A stretch of DNA of 64,000 nucleotides, taken from Balanoglossus misakiensis (taxonomy: Eukaryota > Hemichordata). Position 1 is the first letter of the stretch. The number at the start of each line of letters is the position of its first letter. The translations under genes and the position numbers were made by a program. Under the pieces are notes generated by a model that worked only from the letters and a program-made list of their open reading frames with translations, was not told the DNA's origin and searched no databases. This document shows, in pieces, positions 1-10,944 of this stretch. The stretch is from positions 10,850,001-10,914,000 of the forward strand of contig CM082594.2 of NCBI GenBank assembly GCA_040954595.2, read 5' to 3'.

Positions 1-3000
1 GTGTCACTCTTCTCAGCTTCTTTGAGGGGAACCACCTCCTCACCTCTGTCTCCATCCCCGCTTGTCTGGTGATCTTTCAAATAATCACATCCATCGCCAG
101 TTGTTTTGGGGTAAGGCACTCTTAGATGAAGATTTGGCCCAACGTCATCAACCAATGATCCATAATCTATACATTTTCTCAACCCCTTTGTACTCTTACT
201 GCTTGGCAGCACTCTGCTCATGCCTGCAGGAACCATGGACCATCTGTTCCAGGCACTCATACTTCTTGGATGCTGCTGCCTTTCACTGGCATGCTTGTAC
301 ATCGCAGCAGACTGATCAGAGGCAGAACCATAAAACAGATTTGCATTCTCACTATCCTCTGTAAAATCTGCTCTTGCACCATCTACATTCAACTCAGTGC
401 TCTTCTCAGAATTCCCATTGTGATCGATCTGTTTGTCAGAGTTTTTGCTGGTAGAATCTTCAGATTTATCTTTCTGGATGTCATCTTCTTTCTTTGACCC
501 CTCCTGGTTCTGCAGATTCCCATTTTTTCTGACGTAATCATTCGTCGTCTCCTTCCTGATAGCCACTTCTCTGCTGTCACTGATCACCTTGTCTTTACCA
601 CTATCCGCATATTTTCGATGGTTTGAAGGATGTGCTTGTACCTCGCTTCTGTCAACGCCACTTCTCTGCAGACGCTCACTTTTCCGCCATGGTTGATTTC
701 TTCTCTCCTTCCTGGATTCGCCAAAGTCAGCCACTCCATCTCGATGAAATTTTCGTCTTTCCCCACAGTGTCCAAATTCCACACGGCTCTTTCCCAATCC
801 AGTGACACACCTGTCCATTCCAGGCCCACTTCCCTGAAAAAAATGCCCTCTTACTTGTTGTCTAAATTTCCCAGCTGGGCGACTAATCACCATGGAAACC
901 TCTTTACCATCACTGCGACCCTCTCTTGAGATTTTTTTCCAGTTGATTTTAGGCTTGCATCCAGCATAGTGGCGTTCCTCGTAATCTTCATCAAACAGGG
1001 TACTCCTGCGTCCTGTCCGGATCAGAGTGGGCGTCGACACCTCCTCATACTCTGGGATGACATCTGGATTACCGCTGCAGAAAGTCATTGGATAGTCAAT
1101 CTCTGGACTTGATACCTCGTGCCAACCACAGTCTGTCTGGTCATTAGCACCTGGAGCAGTGTTAGCTGATTGAGACCCACATTCTGTGTCCAATTCGTGC
1201 CCGTCGTTTTCAAGTCCTGCTTGAGGTTCATATTCAAGTTCTTGGTCGCTATTCTCACAGTCCTGAGCCACAGCAAGAATTGGATTCTCTGCCACTGGTT
1301 GGATACGGACAGGTGGATACACAACAACAGCAACAGGTCGCTATGATAATAATGACATGATAAACGAGAAACAATGAGTATAAAATGGCAAGATTTTGAT
1401 GCTGTCAACTAAATCTACAACTTAGACAATACACCCTTTTCATAAGTCTAGCGCCCTCATGCAGCCATCATGAATTTGAACTCAAAGCGAGGCCAATTGG
1501 GAAATTCCCTTGATGTGATTGGTCAACTTTCCCCATTGGCCTCGCTTTAGTGCAAATTCATGGGTGACTTTATCTGCTCACCGGTTGAATAGTGCCTTCC
1601 TGTTGAAGACCCATCTCGTAAAAATGTCTGGCGATTTTATTTCCTGAACTTGACTTTATTTTGCAGTACTTCAGTTCTTGTCTGAAGTGTTCGTGGGACA
1701 TGCAACTGATGTACAGCTCTTTCAACGTGTCGAACGTCAGTCCATTCTTCATCAGTTCTTTCACAACAAACACACACTCTACTGCATTCAGTAATGGTTC
1801 CAGTTTGTCTGCAGCATAAAAAATTTGAAGAGAGTGTGAGTGCTGGTTCACTCAGAGGTAGAGATTGGAGAGGAAAGAAGACTAGAATGCAAACTCACCG
1901 ATTAGCGTTTCCTTGTTTCTCCTCTTTTCCATTCTATCCTTGTAATGCTGAATGCTGAAACAAGAAAATATTTATAAACTACATGAACAAGTACTTTCAC
2001 TTCCTAAAAGCCAAATGAATGTAAACAATCTCTGATCCATATATGTAAACTTTGACATGTTCCACTGGTGTATAAGAACTATTGCATGGTCCCTGGTGAA
2101 AAAGAGTTGGTTCTTGTATCAGGCGAACATGACTTTCATACAATTATATAGCGGCCACAAACCATTCCTCTGGAACAAATACAGGAAAGCGCTCCACAAA
2201 CTGCGATAGTGGTGATTCTCTGAACAGCCTGATTACCATTGTTGTGACAGCATGGGGTTGGTGATATCCTGTAGATGGGTGGATATTTGAAGATTGTCAG
2301 TCAAAAACAGATTTCAAGAACAGTTTATATACAGATGGTGCAGAGATTTATGCTCAGGTTTTCAAATGGAATTTAATCTTTCATAATATTGTAACAACTA
2401 TGGCTAACTCTGCAAATAATGAATTGCAATCCAATTTTCAAGGCTCACCTTCTATATACTGCCCTGGAAACCAATCATTTAACAAACTTTCCAATGACAG
2501 TGATCGTGTATCTACCAATAAAGGATGAGACAATATTTTCTTTTCCTGAAAAAAAAAAGATTTTGTAACAAATAACAACTGAAAACTGTCTCTGCTGCTA
2601 ATTGGATAATCATTCACGAACTGCTTATGTGACTCTGTCATTTGATATGCTTTGTATTAAAATTACAAGAACATATATAGCTGTGAAGTGAAATTCACAA
2701 TACAGAGACATCAAGACAGGCAAATATTACTCACATAGAGGAGATACAAACTGGAGTCTGAGAAGTAAATATTGTTTTCTCGGAAGATATCCAGTGATAT
2801 GTCACACGCTTCCATTTCTCGGAAAAGAATGATGAAGTCAAAATAAAAGCCACCATGAGCTAAAAGTACTGTAAGGACAATAGAGTAGAAAAGGGAATGT
2901 AAATGTCTGATTGTTATTAACTTGTCTGAAAACTGTGAATCATGATCATTCAGAGCTGGTGTAAACCATAAAGCAAACTGTACATATGTCACACACACAC

Positions 3001-3508
3001 AGCCAGAGTTACCCACCAGGATAGTGGCTTAGTCCAGTTGACTCATTCGCATAGTCAACAGTCTGTGCACACCACTGAAGCAATGCTGAAATGGCATCGG
3101 GAAACTTGGCTCCTTTCTTTTTACTTCTGATGCCGAAACGTTTTGCTGTTGAACAAACAGGCAAAATACTGTTATAAAAGCAGATCACACATTCAGTGAT
3201 GTAAATACATGGATCTATACCAAATTTAAAAGCAATAGGATAAGTATATGTTATTGTGAATCTCTCCAATTCATGATTACAATAGACTATCCACTATCTT
3301 ATGTCGCTCACTTACCAGTGATATTAGCAGAGATTGTAGGATAGACCAAACTATGGAAACTGGGGAGAGGTGTATCTGGCAGTGGTAGACACTGCACAGC
3401 TATTTCGATGATTTCATTGGGTGAGTATAGATTCCTATTTGCAGACTGAGATTTGTACACCATGAATAGAGGCATATGGTCTTCTACTGCGTCAGACTTA
3501 TCCATCAT
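1..3508 (-). CDS. DEDDh exonuclease-fold protein (exuperantia/PML-exonuclease-like), probable pseudonuclease; 3' end off the window
   Basis: Coding exons, in order of translation, are 3508-3316, 3145-3017, 2859-2735, 2545-2449, 2268-2163, 1954-1899, 1808-1582 and 1340-<1. All junctions are GT-AG and the phases agree, giving at least 757 residues. Residues about 13-216 read as a DnaQ/DEDDh fold: a first strand followed by EIIEIAVQ, the AHGGFYFDF segment (108-116), and a YHQPHAV segment (183-189). The sites that should hold DxE and HxxxxD carry Y18-K19-S20 and no Asp after H184 or H187, so catalysis is doubtful. Residues 217-311 are helical and resemble the C-terminal helical domain of Drosophila Exuperantia, an RNA-binding pseudonuclease. 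From residue 312 a single exon of at least 446 open codons encodes a charged, Gly/Ser/Arg/Lys-rich, disordered-looking tail. The start is the first Met pair, at 3508. An exon-like stretch at 4020-3847 is open in the same frame but has no Met and may be 5' UTR. Family assignment rests on remembered alignments; the gene itself is well supported. Confidence 0.62.
1470..1561. repeat. 92-bp fold-back inverted repeat (MITE-like)
   Basis: Arms 1470-1504 and 1528-1561 are about 34 bp each and complementary at nearly every position, with a 23-bp loop. It sits in the intron just before the long tail exon of the pseudonuclease gene. No coding capacity and no clear target-site duplication were seen. Confidence 0.75.
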
Positions 3509-3637
3509 GTAAGCTGGGTAATAATGAATCTGTTAGAAAAAATAAAGAGGTATAAACTAAGTATTGTCAGTGTCATTCTTTGTTGATTTCACTCCATGAT
3601 GCCATGCATTAGAACCTGGAAATATAACGTTGATTGC

Positions 3638-3682
3638 GGCTTGCATATTAATAAGGTTATTAAGTTGGTTAATATGCAAGCC
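3638..3682. repeat. Perfect 14-bp inverted repeat hairpin
   Basis: Arms 3638-3651 and 3669-3682 are perfectly complementary (GGCTTGCATATTAA against its reverse complement) around a 17-bp loop. It lies upstream of the first Met exon of the minus-strand pseudonuclease gene, in an intron or the 5' region. Confidence 0.7.
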
Positions 3683-4229
3683 ACGCCCACAAGAAGCTCG
3701 GATGATCTCAGATCAGTACAATTCACTAAATTGGTTCAAATCTGAGCTGTTCATGATATACCAATGACAGTCTGTCAGCCAGACACACAGACACACACTT
3801 TCTGTGTGTGAACACGGGATCTTCAAAATCATGAAATGATCCTCACGGTTTTCCTCTTAATAAGAGATACAGAATCATGAAAAGGACGTGGAGCTTGTGA
3901 ACTGAAAGAAGTTTTTAGTATCGAATTGCTATCAAGGTCGATGTAGAGTCCCCAGTCAACATTTCCACTTATGTAAGTTTCAGAAGAAGCACCTGTTTTT
4001 CTGGAGACGTACTGGTTAGACTGCAAAACCTCGAGCTACTGAACTGCTGCTAAGACTAACTCGGCGTTCGTTCGCAGGAATGCAAAGATCGATGAACAGA
4101 TAGAAATAAACCCCTATAAAAATACAGACAGATCAACATCTACTCACTTCTCGTTCACAGCCTCTGATGCAGATAAACACACCGCCACGCCCTTCAGGTT
4201 ATGTAAATTTCAAACAGTAGAGGGCGTCG

Positions 4230-5338
4230 TTACTCGATTGAGTTTGGTATCCTCACACCAAGTGTGGTGTATTACTACATGTAAATATCCCAGGGAACGA
4301 ACAATATACAAACAGAGAAATCACAGTTCAATTTGAAGCGAACTAACACTAACAGAACAAAGAAAATACATGTATGTACGGAGTGATCAGGTTTCAATTG
4401 AAAAAATACCAACAATTTTGAAATTGGACGTCACTGGATACCATCAGCACTGTGGGAGTGAGATATAAAGATCACAGAAACAAATGTACAAGTTTAGACC
4501 ATGACACATGGTATTTATTGAACTTGATAGTGCAGAACATAATATTGTTTCCATGGTTTAAAATCAACAAATTTACAGAAATTTTGCAGCATACACAAAA
4601 GAAATTAGAAACACCCTCAAAAGACTTCTATCTGTCAGGAAAAATTGAATAATGCTGCTCAATAATCCAAATTCAGTCTATTATTTTCAATAAATTTACT
4701 TGTTTTAATAGTAAGCAGCATTAGAAAACTTCAACTTATTAGGCAAACATTAATTTATTGCTTTGTCTATGATTTTATTTAAAAATGCAGCAAAAATCTC
4801 TGGCAGAATCAGTCAATTATTTTATTTACCTTTCTCAACTAGGGATGCATTGTATTTCTAATGCCCTACAAAAAGGTCTCAAAAACACAACTGTTATCAG
4901 GTAGAATATCAAGAGTTGCACCATTTGAAAACTGACTGAGAGTTGGTGTGTGAGGGAGAAGTAAGTCAACATCATTACATGGTTTCAAAACAATATAATG
5001 TGACCTCAATGTTGCGATAGGCCGACTCTTGATTCTGCTGTAGATACAGCCCAACAGACTTTTGGCACATTTTATTTTGGTCAATTGAAGATAAAAATGC
5101 TACAAATTCTTTTCCAAAAAAACTTTCTGTTATTCTCTGGTTATTATTACACCTCCATTTTATCGCTAATTTCTGTCCACTCATCATCTGATGACGAATC
5201 AATTCTCCATTTCAGCAACATTCCAATCATAACAATTGAGACTCCTGCATGTCCGAATTCACACTAATGCCACGTCCAGATTCCCTTGGTAAATCTTGCA
5301 AGATCTTCGTATATTTCCTCCATGATGGCTAATGATTA
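4230..5338. other. Spacer and SLC25A42 3' UTR
   Basis: AT-rich DNA with no convincing coding exon. The right part is probably the 3' UTR of the minus-strand SLC25A42 gene. Minus-strand AATAAA candidates lie at 4754-4759 and 4821-4826. The left part holds the upstream region of the pseudonuclease gene, including a good minus-strand donor (GTGAGT) near 4150 that would end a non-coding first exon. Confidence 0.5.
4821..4826 (-). terminator. Candidate polyadenylation signal of SLC25A42
   Basis: AATAAA on the minus strand, about 510 bases past the SLC25A42 stop codon. A second copy lies at 4754-4759. Confidence 0.4.
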
Positions 5339-7327
5339 TCATGATCCACCGTGGAAAATTTTAAACTGCCTGAGAGTCCTCTGGGTGATGTCAAAGGTCG
5401 TGAAGCTCACGCCCACCGCGATGGGCCCCTTGATCCAGTTCATACTGAGTCCTTTGTAAAATCCGCGCACGATGCCTTCTCTGGTGAACACAGTGATTAC
5501 CGTGTTGATGATCGTTTTGTAGAGATGACCGTAGCTTTTGACTCCGGCCGTCTGCATTCGCCTGCGGACAATGTCCAGTGGGTATGACGCCGATTGTCCA
5601 AAGAGGCCGGCTAAAGCACCAAAGGCCATTCGTTCGTACGGGGCGGGCTCTGCTCCCTGGTTGCGTTCTGTACGGTCAAGAAACAAAAGAATGAAGGGAT
5701 GAACATGAACTAGTATCACGAAAAAAAGATTCTGTTGGGTTGCTTTTATCAATGAGCGAGTGCTACATGCATTTAAGCATTTTATATTTTACAGCTAATG
5801 TCCCTGTAACTAATCTTGAAAGAACACCTGATCAATACTATTCATCATAATAATGTAACAGCAGAGAATTCTTCAGCCTCCTCACCTAGATGAAATTTCT
5901 TCAAGGTTTCATACGTAAAGAAACTAATCCCACCATATGGCAGCACACCGATGACGGTTGGTAAGAAACCCCTGTAGAAAGTTCGTACTCCTTCCGTCGT
6001 GTAAATTTTCCAAAACACACTGGAAAGGGTGTTGTACCTTCAGGAACAAAACAAAGTGTATTCCGGAATATTTGTTATGGAAAACGTACCATGCAGTGAG
6101 ACCTGTCTACATTTAACCCTGTATAACCTGGAAACCCATCCATTCTGAACAACTTTTCTAGTCTCTGCATAATTAGTGCACTATTAAAACTACAGTGTAC
6201 TTACGTTTGTTTATGTGTGACAGCCATCCTGGCCCTTGCAAGATCCAACGGATAGGTACATGTCACTGCTGTAGCACCAGCCATAGAACCTGCCAGAAAC
6301 CTGTACCCTGGATCTAACACCCTAGAAACACCAAAAAAAATGGTATTTTTATTGAACATTGTTATCTCCACTATAGATGTCACAATTTAGACGAATTTTA
6401 CAATTTCCAAAGTGGACTGTGAGGAGACCCACACATTTCAGACACTGAATACTTACTTTCCATCGGTTGCTCCAAAAAATCGTTTAATCTGTTCATGGGA
6501 AGCATACTGCAATGCCGCATAGGGCACAATTCTGGCCATGGTGGCCGAGTTGCCTCGCCATAGATTGAAGAATCCTTCACTTTTGTACGTGGTGATCAGG
6601 ACCTGCAGAGCTGCTCTGTAGGAAAATACTTTGTGCGATGCTGTAAAGACACAGAGAAAAATAATACTGCTGTAGCTGCATGTGCGTTGAAAAACTTCGA
6701 TGCACATTTGAAGGATGTGAAACAATTAAAATTTAGTGCTAATTTGTATATCTGTGACATCACTGGGCAACCACACTTTAAACTGTCTACTTACTCTGAA
6801 ATATAATTTTTGTTCTATCCAGTGGAGCAATGGTTGTCTTGGCGACTGCACCTGCGATGGATCCAGCCGTAAGGGATGTCAGCACCCGATTTTTATTACT
6901 TATCTGTAAGAAATAAAGAAAAGAATTTGTCTGTTAGATGTCAAGATTAAGTTGAACCATGCCTGCTACATTGCGAACACTTTGCTGGAATAAACGCATG
7001 GCCAATTGATTATATGTAGGGATAAAAAGAATGAATATGGTTTACTATTTATGGAGCAATTGTTTCAGTTATTTTTAGATCTGATGATACCCAGTATAGT
7101 CGTGGTATTAAAATAGCATCAGTTTTACACAGTTTAAACTGAAGTCTTTTGTGAAATATCTGTTCTCGTCTGATGTTGTTTCTGACAATAATCCCTTGTT
7201 CAAGGCGCAAGAATACCTGTGAATCGTTGACATCTGGAACTCTAGTAGTTGCTTTAGTGGCAGCCGTGCGTACTTCATCGATGTCCAAACTGTGTGGATC
7301 TTCCTTCACTGTGGCTGATTCTATCAT
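5339..7327 (-). CDS. SLC25A42: Mitochondrial coenzyme A transporter SLC25A42
   Basis: Inner-membrane carrier. The family member in humans exchanges cytosolic CoA (and adenosine 3',5'-diphosphate) for matrix adenine nucleotides. Six coding exons: 7327-7217, 6903-6795, 6640-6457, 6321-6205, 6037-5886 and 5667-5339. They total 1002 nt (333 residues, against 318 in human), with all phases consistent. The three Solcar repeats each show the PxDxx(K/R) signature: PLDRTK, PLDLAR and PLDIVR. Other family hallmarks are WRGNSATM, the FTYETLK segment after repeat 2, the QSASYPLD stretch and the C-terminal KGPIAVG(I/V)SFTTFD block, all collinear with human SLC25A42. The start at 7327 gives a short, variable N-terminus of about 37 residues before repeat 1. 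A non-coding first exon probably ends at 8293, where a strong minus-strand GTGAGT donor begins, next to the divergent CALML4 promoter. Confidence 0.95.
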
Positions 7328-8292
7328 GACTCCGCCTTTACCTTCACATTATTGGAAAATACTGATTTTTCAAAAAACTGTAAAAAAAAATACAAACCAC
7401 AATGTTTTTAGTGTCATCAAGAATATCCTGTTGTTTGAAGCACTGTCACATCATGTTGGTCTAGACAATAAACACACTGGGGAAAACCCAGCAATGGTTT
7501 CAATTGAACAACTCAGCCTACAAACCATTAATTACCCAAAGTCCCTCCATACGCAGACGTAAACAAATATGTGCTAGGAACCAAAGTCCCATGATAAAAA
7601 CCAGCTTATATCATAGCCAGTTGTTTTTATCAGTGACGATATAACTTTTAATCAAGATCTCAAGGCTAATTCAATCTTGATATCAACATGCCAAATGTTG
7701 ACATCCACACCTATTTAATTAAAACTGTCCTGGGGTTTGATGCAACTAAAACCTGGCATAGTCATAGTTCAAGACAGACTTTAAACAGTACTGTGTTCTT
7801 TCCAGCTTGATACAGTAACCTTGACCATGACCTTGGCAGTCAGTGATACTTGGCACTGAATCACACAATTCTTTCACGCACCTGATCAGAGAATTCCAAA
7901 ACTGCACCAACAACACCATGCATCACATGCGCAACTACACTAAATATTCACCACAAACAACACTCCTACACCTTGTATGAGGGACTACTAACACAACGTT
8001 TTGCTTATAGCCCCGATTACTATCAATGACAAGTACAAAGTTCCACCGGTCCAAAATTTCAGACACGGACTCTGGCCAACCCTCGCTATGGCTTGACCCA
8101 TATTACAAAAGTACATAGTACGCAGTTTGTCTGCACCAGACGTGACTGACATACATGTACAATGCGTGACCCACTCACCGGTCACGCTAGAAGTATGGAA
8201 ACAGAGAAACGAGTTTACGTCAACTCCCGTAAACTCTTCATACCATCCCCGTACAAAATATGTGTACTTTCTACAGGCAAAAGAATACTCAC

Positions 8293-8583
8293 TCGTTAAC
8301 ACATTGCATCAGAGTTGCACGTCGTATGTCCGTGAAGTTGTCAAGTAAGCAGCCATATTGGATGACATAGGTCAATGGACGTCCTCGAACTTCATGAAAA
8401 CGAATGAAATTTATGTTACAAATAAAAACGGTTAAATGCTTACATTATTAGTAAATTGTGGTTATATTGTAACGCTTATGTTTCTACATCTTTATAAGAG
8501 CAAAGGATAGCGTTCTTGTCTTCTTTATGTGTAAAAATACTTTAACTCGTGACAGAGGTCGATACAGATTAAGTGTTATAAAC
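8293..8583. promoter_or_regulatory. Likely shared divergent promoter of SLC25A42 and CALML4
   Basis: A minus-strand donor (GTGAGT immediately left of 8293) implies that a non-coding SLC25A42 exon starts within about 8293-8350. The CALML4 start codon on the plus strand is at 8584. The two genes must therefore begin within roughly 250 bp of each other. No TATA box was identified. Confidence 0.45.
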
Positions 8584-10205
8584 ATGGTAGGTTCCAGTGT
8601 GAAAACTTTCTCGCACATTTCTTTCACTTTTCGTCAATGTTTTTGATCGTTTAGTATAACTGGTATATTCTTTTGTTTAACAGGCGCACGTGTTAACACA
8701 GAAACAGATAGACGGTGAGTAGCAGTTTCGTGTCTGGAATGTTTTTATATTCGAGTCCAGGTGTAAAACCGGAAGTGGTGGCTTTTGCACATAAATCTTC
8801 ACAGGTGCATGGACTGGTGTAATGAATTCACAGACTTTGCTATAACCAGTTACCCTATATGTTACTGCAGAACGAATTAAGTGTTAGTTAACTGCTAGTA
8901 AAGGACTCTTTGGCGTCCGATTCCGTTTACTTTGAAAGTTGTAGAGTTAACAGGTAATCAACCACACCCACTCTGGCACTCACTCAGGTCATTTTCAAGG
9001 CCCATTTTAATGATTTGAAGTTATATGTCGAATTAAGAGGGACTATAGTGATTAAAATTTGTTGAAAACCCAGTCATCAAAGCCATAATTAGATTTAGGA
9101 CAATTTTAAGTCCACATAGCCAGTAGGTACCGTCCACATTGTAGGCCACACCCTACTGCCATGCCCTGGGTGTGTAGAGGGTTTGAGTGTATGTCAATGA
9201 CTGTGACTAAAATATATACCAGATTATATAATAATCTTAATTGACATTCAATCACATTTGTTTCTACCTACAGAGTTCAAAGAATGTTTTTCTCTGTATG
9301 ACCGAACGGGAAAAGGGGTCATCAATAAGAAGGATCTGACAACAGTAATGAGGTCACTGGGTACTAATCCTACTATAGTGGAAATCAAGGCGTACCACAA
9401 GAAATATGAGAGAGGTTAGCTATTCAGTTCTTTACAAGTGGTATTTTGCAGTGGTCTTTGTGCAGTGGCTAGAGTACTGGTCTCATGGTCAGATAATTGT
9501 GAGTTGGAGACCTGGACAAGCCATGTTGTGCCTTTGAGTATTCAAAATACTTAGCAGTGATTGCTGAGGAGACTTTTGCAAAATCAATGAAATTAAAAAG
9601 TTTTGACAATGTTCATTTATTTTTTTCCCCATATTTCAGCTGATGGAAAGGTGCATTTTGACGACTTTCTCGCCATCATGCATGAGCAGTTGAAATCAGA
9701 AGACCCAACAGCAGAAATACTGGAAGCATTTAGAAGAACAGACAAACAGAACAGAGGGTTTATTCTGGCCAAAGAATTCAAACACATCATGACCAGTATG
9801 GGTGAAAAACTCTCTTCAAAAGAAGGTAAGTCACCTGGAAAAAATTCTGCTTTATTGAGTCACTCTCTCCCAACAGACAATGGAGTGTTTTATGTCTAGT
9901 TTAACCTTTAACCCTGTCCCTTTATTTGTGGTTGTGACTATACAATTGAAAGCAGCAGGATTGAACCATGCTGTCGACAACAAGAGGGTTTGGCGAAAGT
10001 TTGGTGGTGAAATGTTGTACAAAAATATCTCAATCAGTTTAAATGTCAGATGAAGGATACTTTCTCTGTGAGTACGTCTTGATTGATAAAATATATGATG
10101 TCTTTTTTTCCAGTTGATGAACTCTTACGGGAAGCAGGAGTCCCAGCGAATGGTTTTGTCAAGTACGAGGAGTTTGTGAGAATATTCACTCGGCCAATCT
10201 CTTAG
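8584..10205 (+). CDS. CALML4: Calmodulin-like protein 4 (CALML4)
   Basis: Small EF-hand protein. In vertebrates CALML4 serves as a light chain in the intermicrovillar adhesion complex. Five coding exons: 8584-8586 (only the ATG), 8684-8714, 9274-9414, 9640-9825 and 10114-10205. They total 453 nt, 150 residues, against about 153 in human. The initiator codon is followed at once by a GT donor, the intron position typical of calmodulin genes. The protein opens [20 protein letters not shown] and keeps the four-hand layout, but the calcium loops are degenerate: [12 protein letters not shown] is the best, loop 2 starts without Asp, and loops 3 and 4 lack several ligands. That matches CALML4 rather than true calmodulin. 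The TSMGEKL and DELLREA segments align well with the human C-terminal half. An AATAAA follows at 10939. Confidence 0.9.
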
Positions 10206-10938
10206 CCATTCATACATATAATTTGCATTTCTTAATAAGAGTAAACATCAAGGCAATCATTCCAAGTGTAAGTTCTTATGATAAAAGCAATACTGTACAA
10301 TCAACCTTTGTATGCACTATTTTGATAGAAGTTGATTCTTCTTTGAATCTGCCATGTTTTTTTGTGCGCATTATTTGATATCAAGGTACCGTACTGTAAT
10401 TGTCATGGATTTGTTTTTAGCATTGGCATTGGCAAATACAATCTTGGTGAGAAATATTTAATGTATATTCCAATCAAAAGAAGTAAAAGGAGCATTATAA
10501 AGAACCAACATGTACTTTGGACCATTTTACCGATTTGTTTGTACTTCCGTTGAAACTTTGACAGAGAAAATGAAATACACTATTTTCATAAAATCTTTTG
10601 TGGATCTTTACTACATTTATCTGTCCAAGAGGTTCTATTCTGAAACTTTCTCATATTTATAATTAGTACTGCATTTTCTAATTACATGTATATCCAGTGT
10701 ATAAACATGCATGTTTGGGATATTACATGCAACCCAAAGGGAGAATGGATGTGAACTGTGGGGGCGCTATTGCTTACATCGAATCCGAAGCTTGGAATAA
10801 CTTTCTTTGATAGAATATTTATCAAAATAACCCTCTTTTTCTCATGTAAAACGATAATTTGTATATTTTGAAAACTTTATGCAGTTCTTTGAAATGTAAA
10901 ATCTAGATCTTTCTGTATATAATGTGACACAGAAATGC

Positions 10939-10944
10939 AATAAA
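10939..10944 (+). terminator. CALML4 polyadenylation signal
   Basis: AATAAA about 735 bases after the CALML4 stop, in an AT-rich 3' UTR with no other plus-strand exon. Confidence 0.6.

Noticed and set aside
3847-4020. In-frame exon-like segment upstream of the pseudonuclease start
   Set aside because: Not included in the coding model because it has no Met and no upstream coding exon with an ATG was found. It may be 5' UTR.
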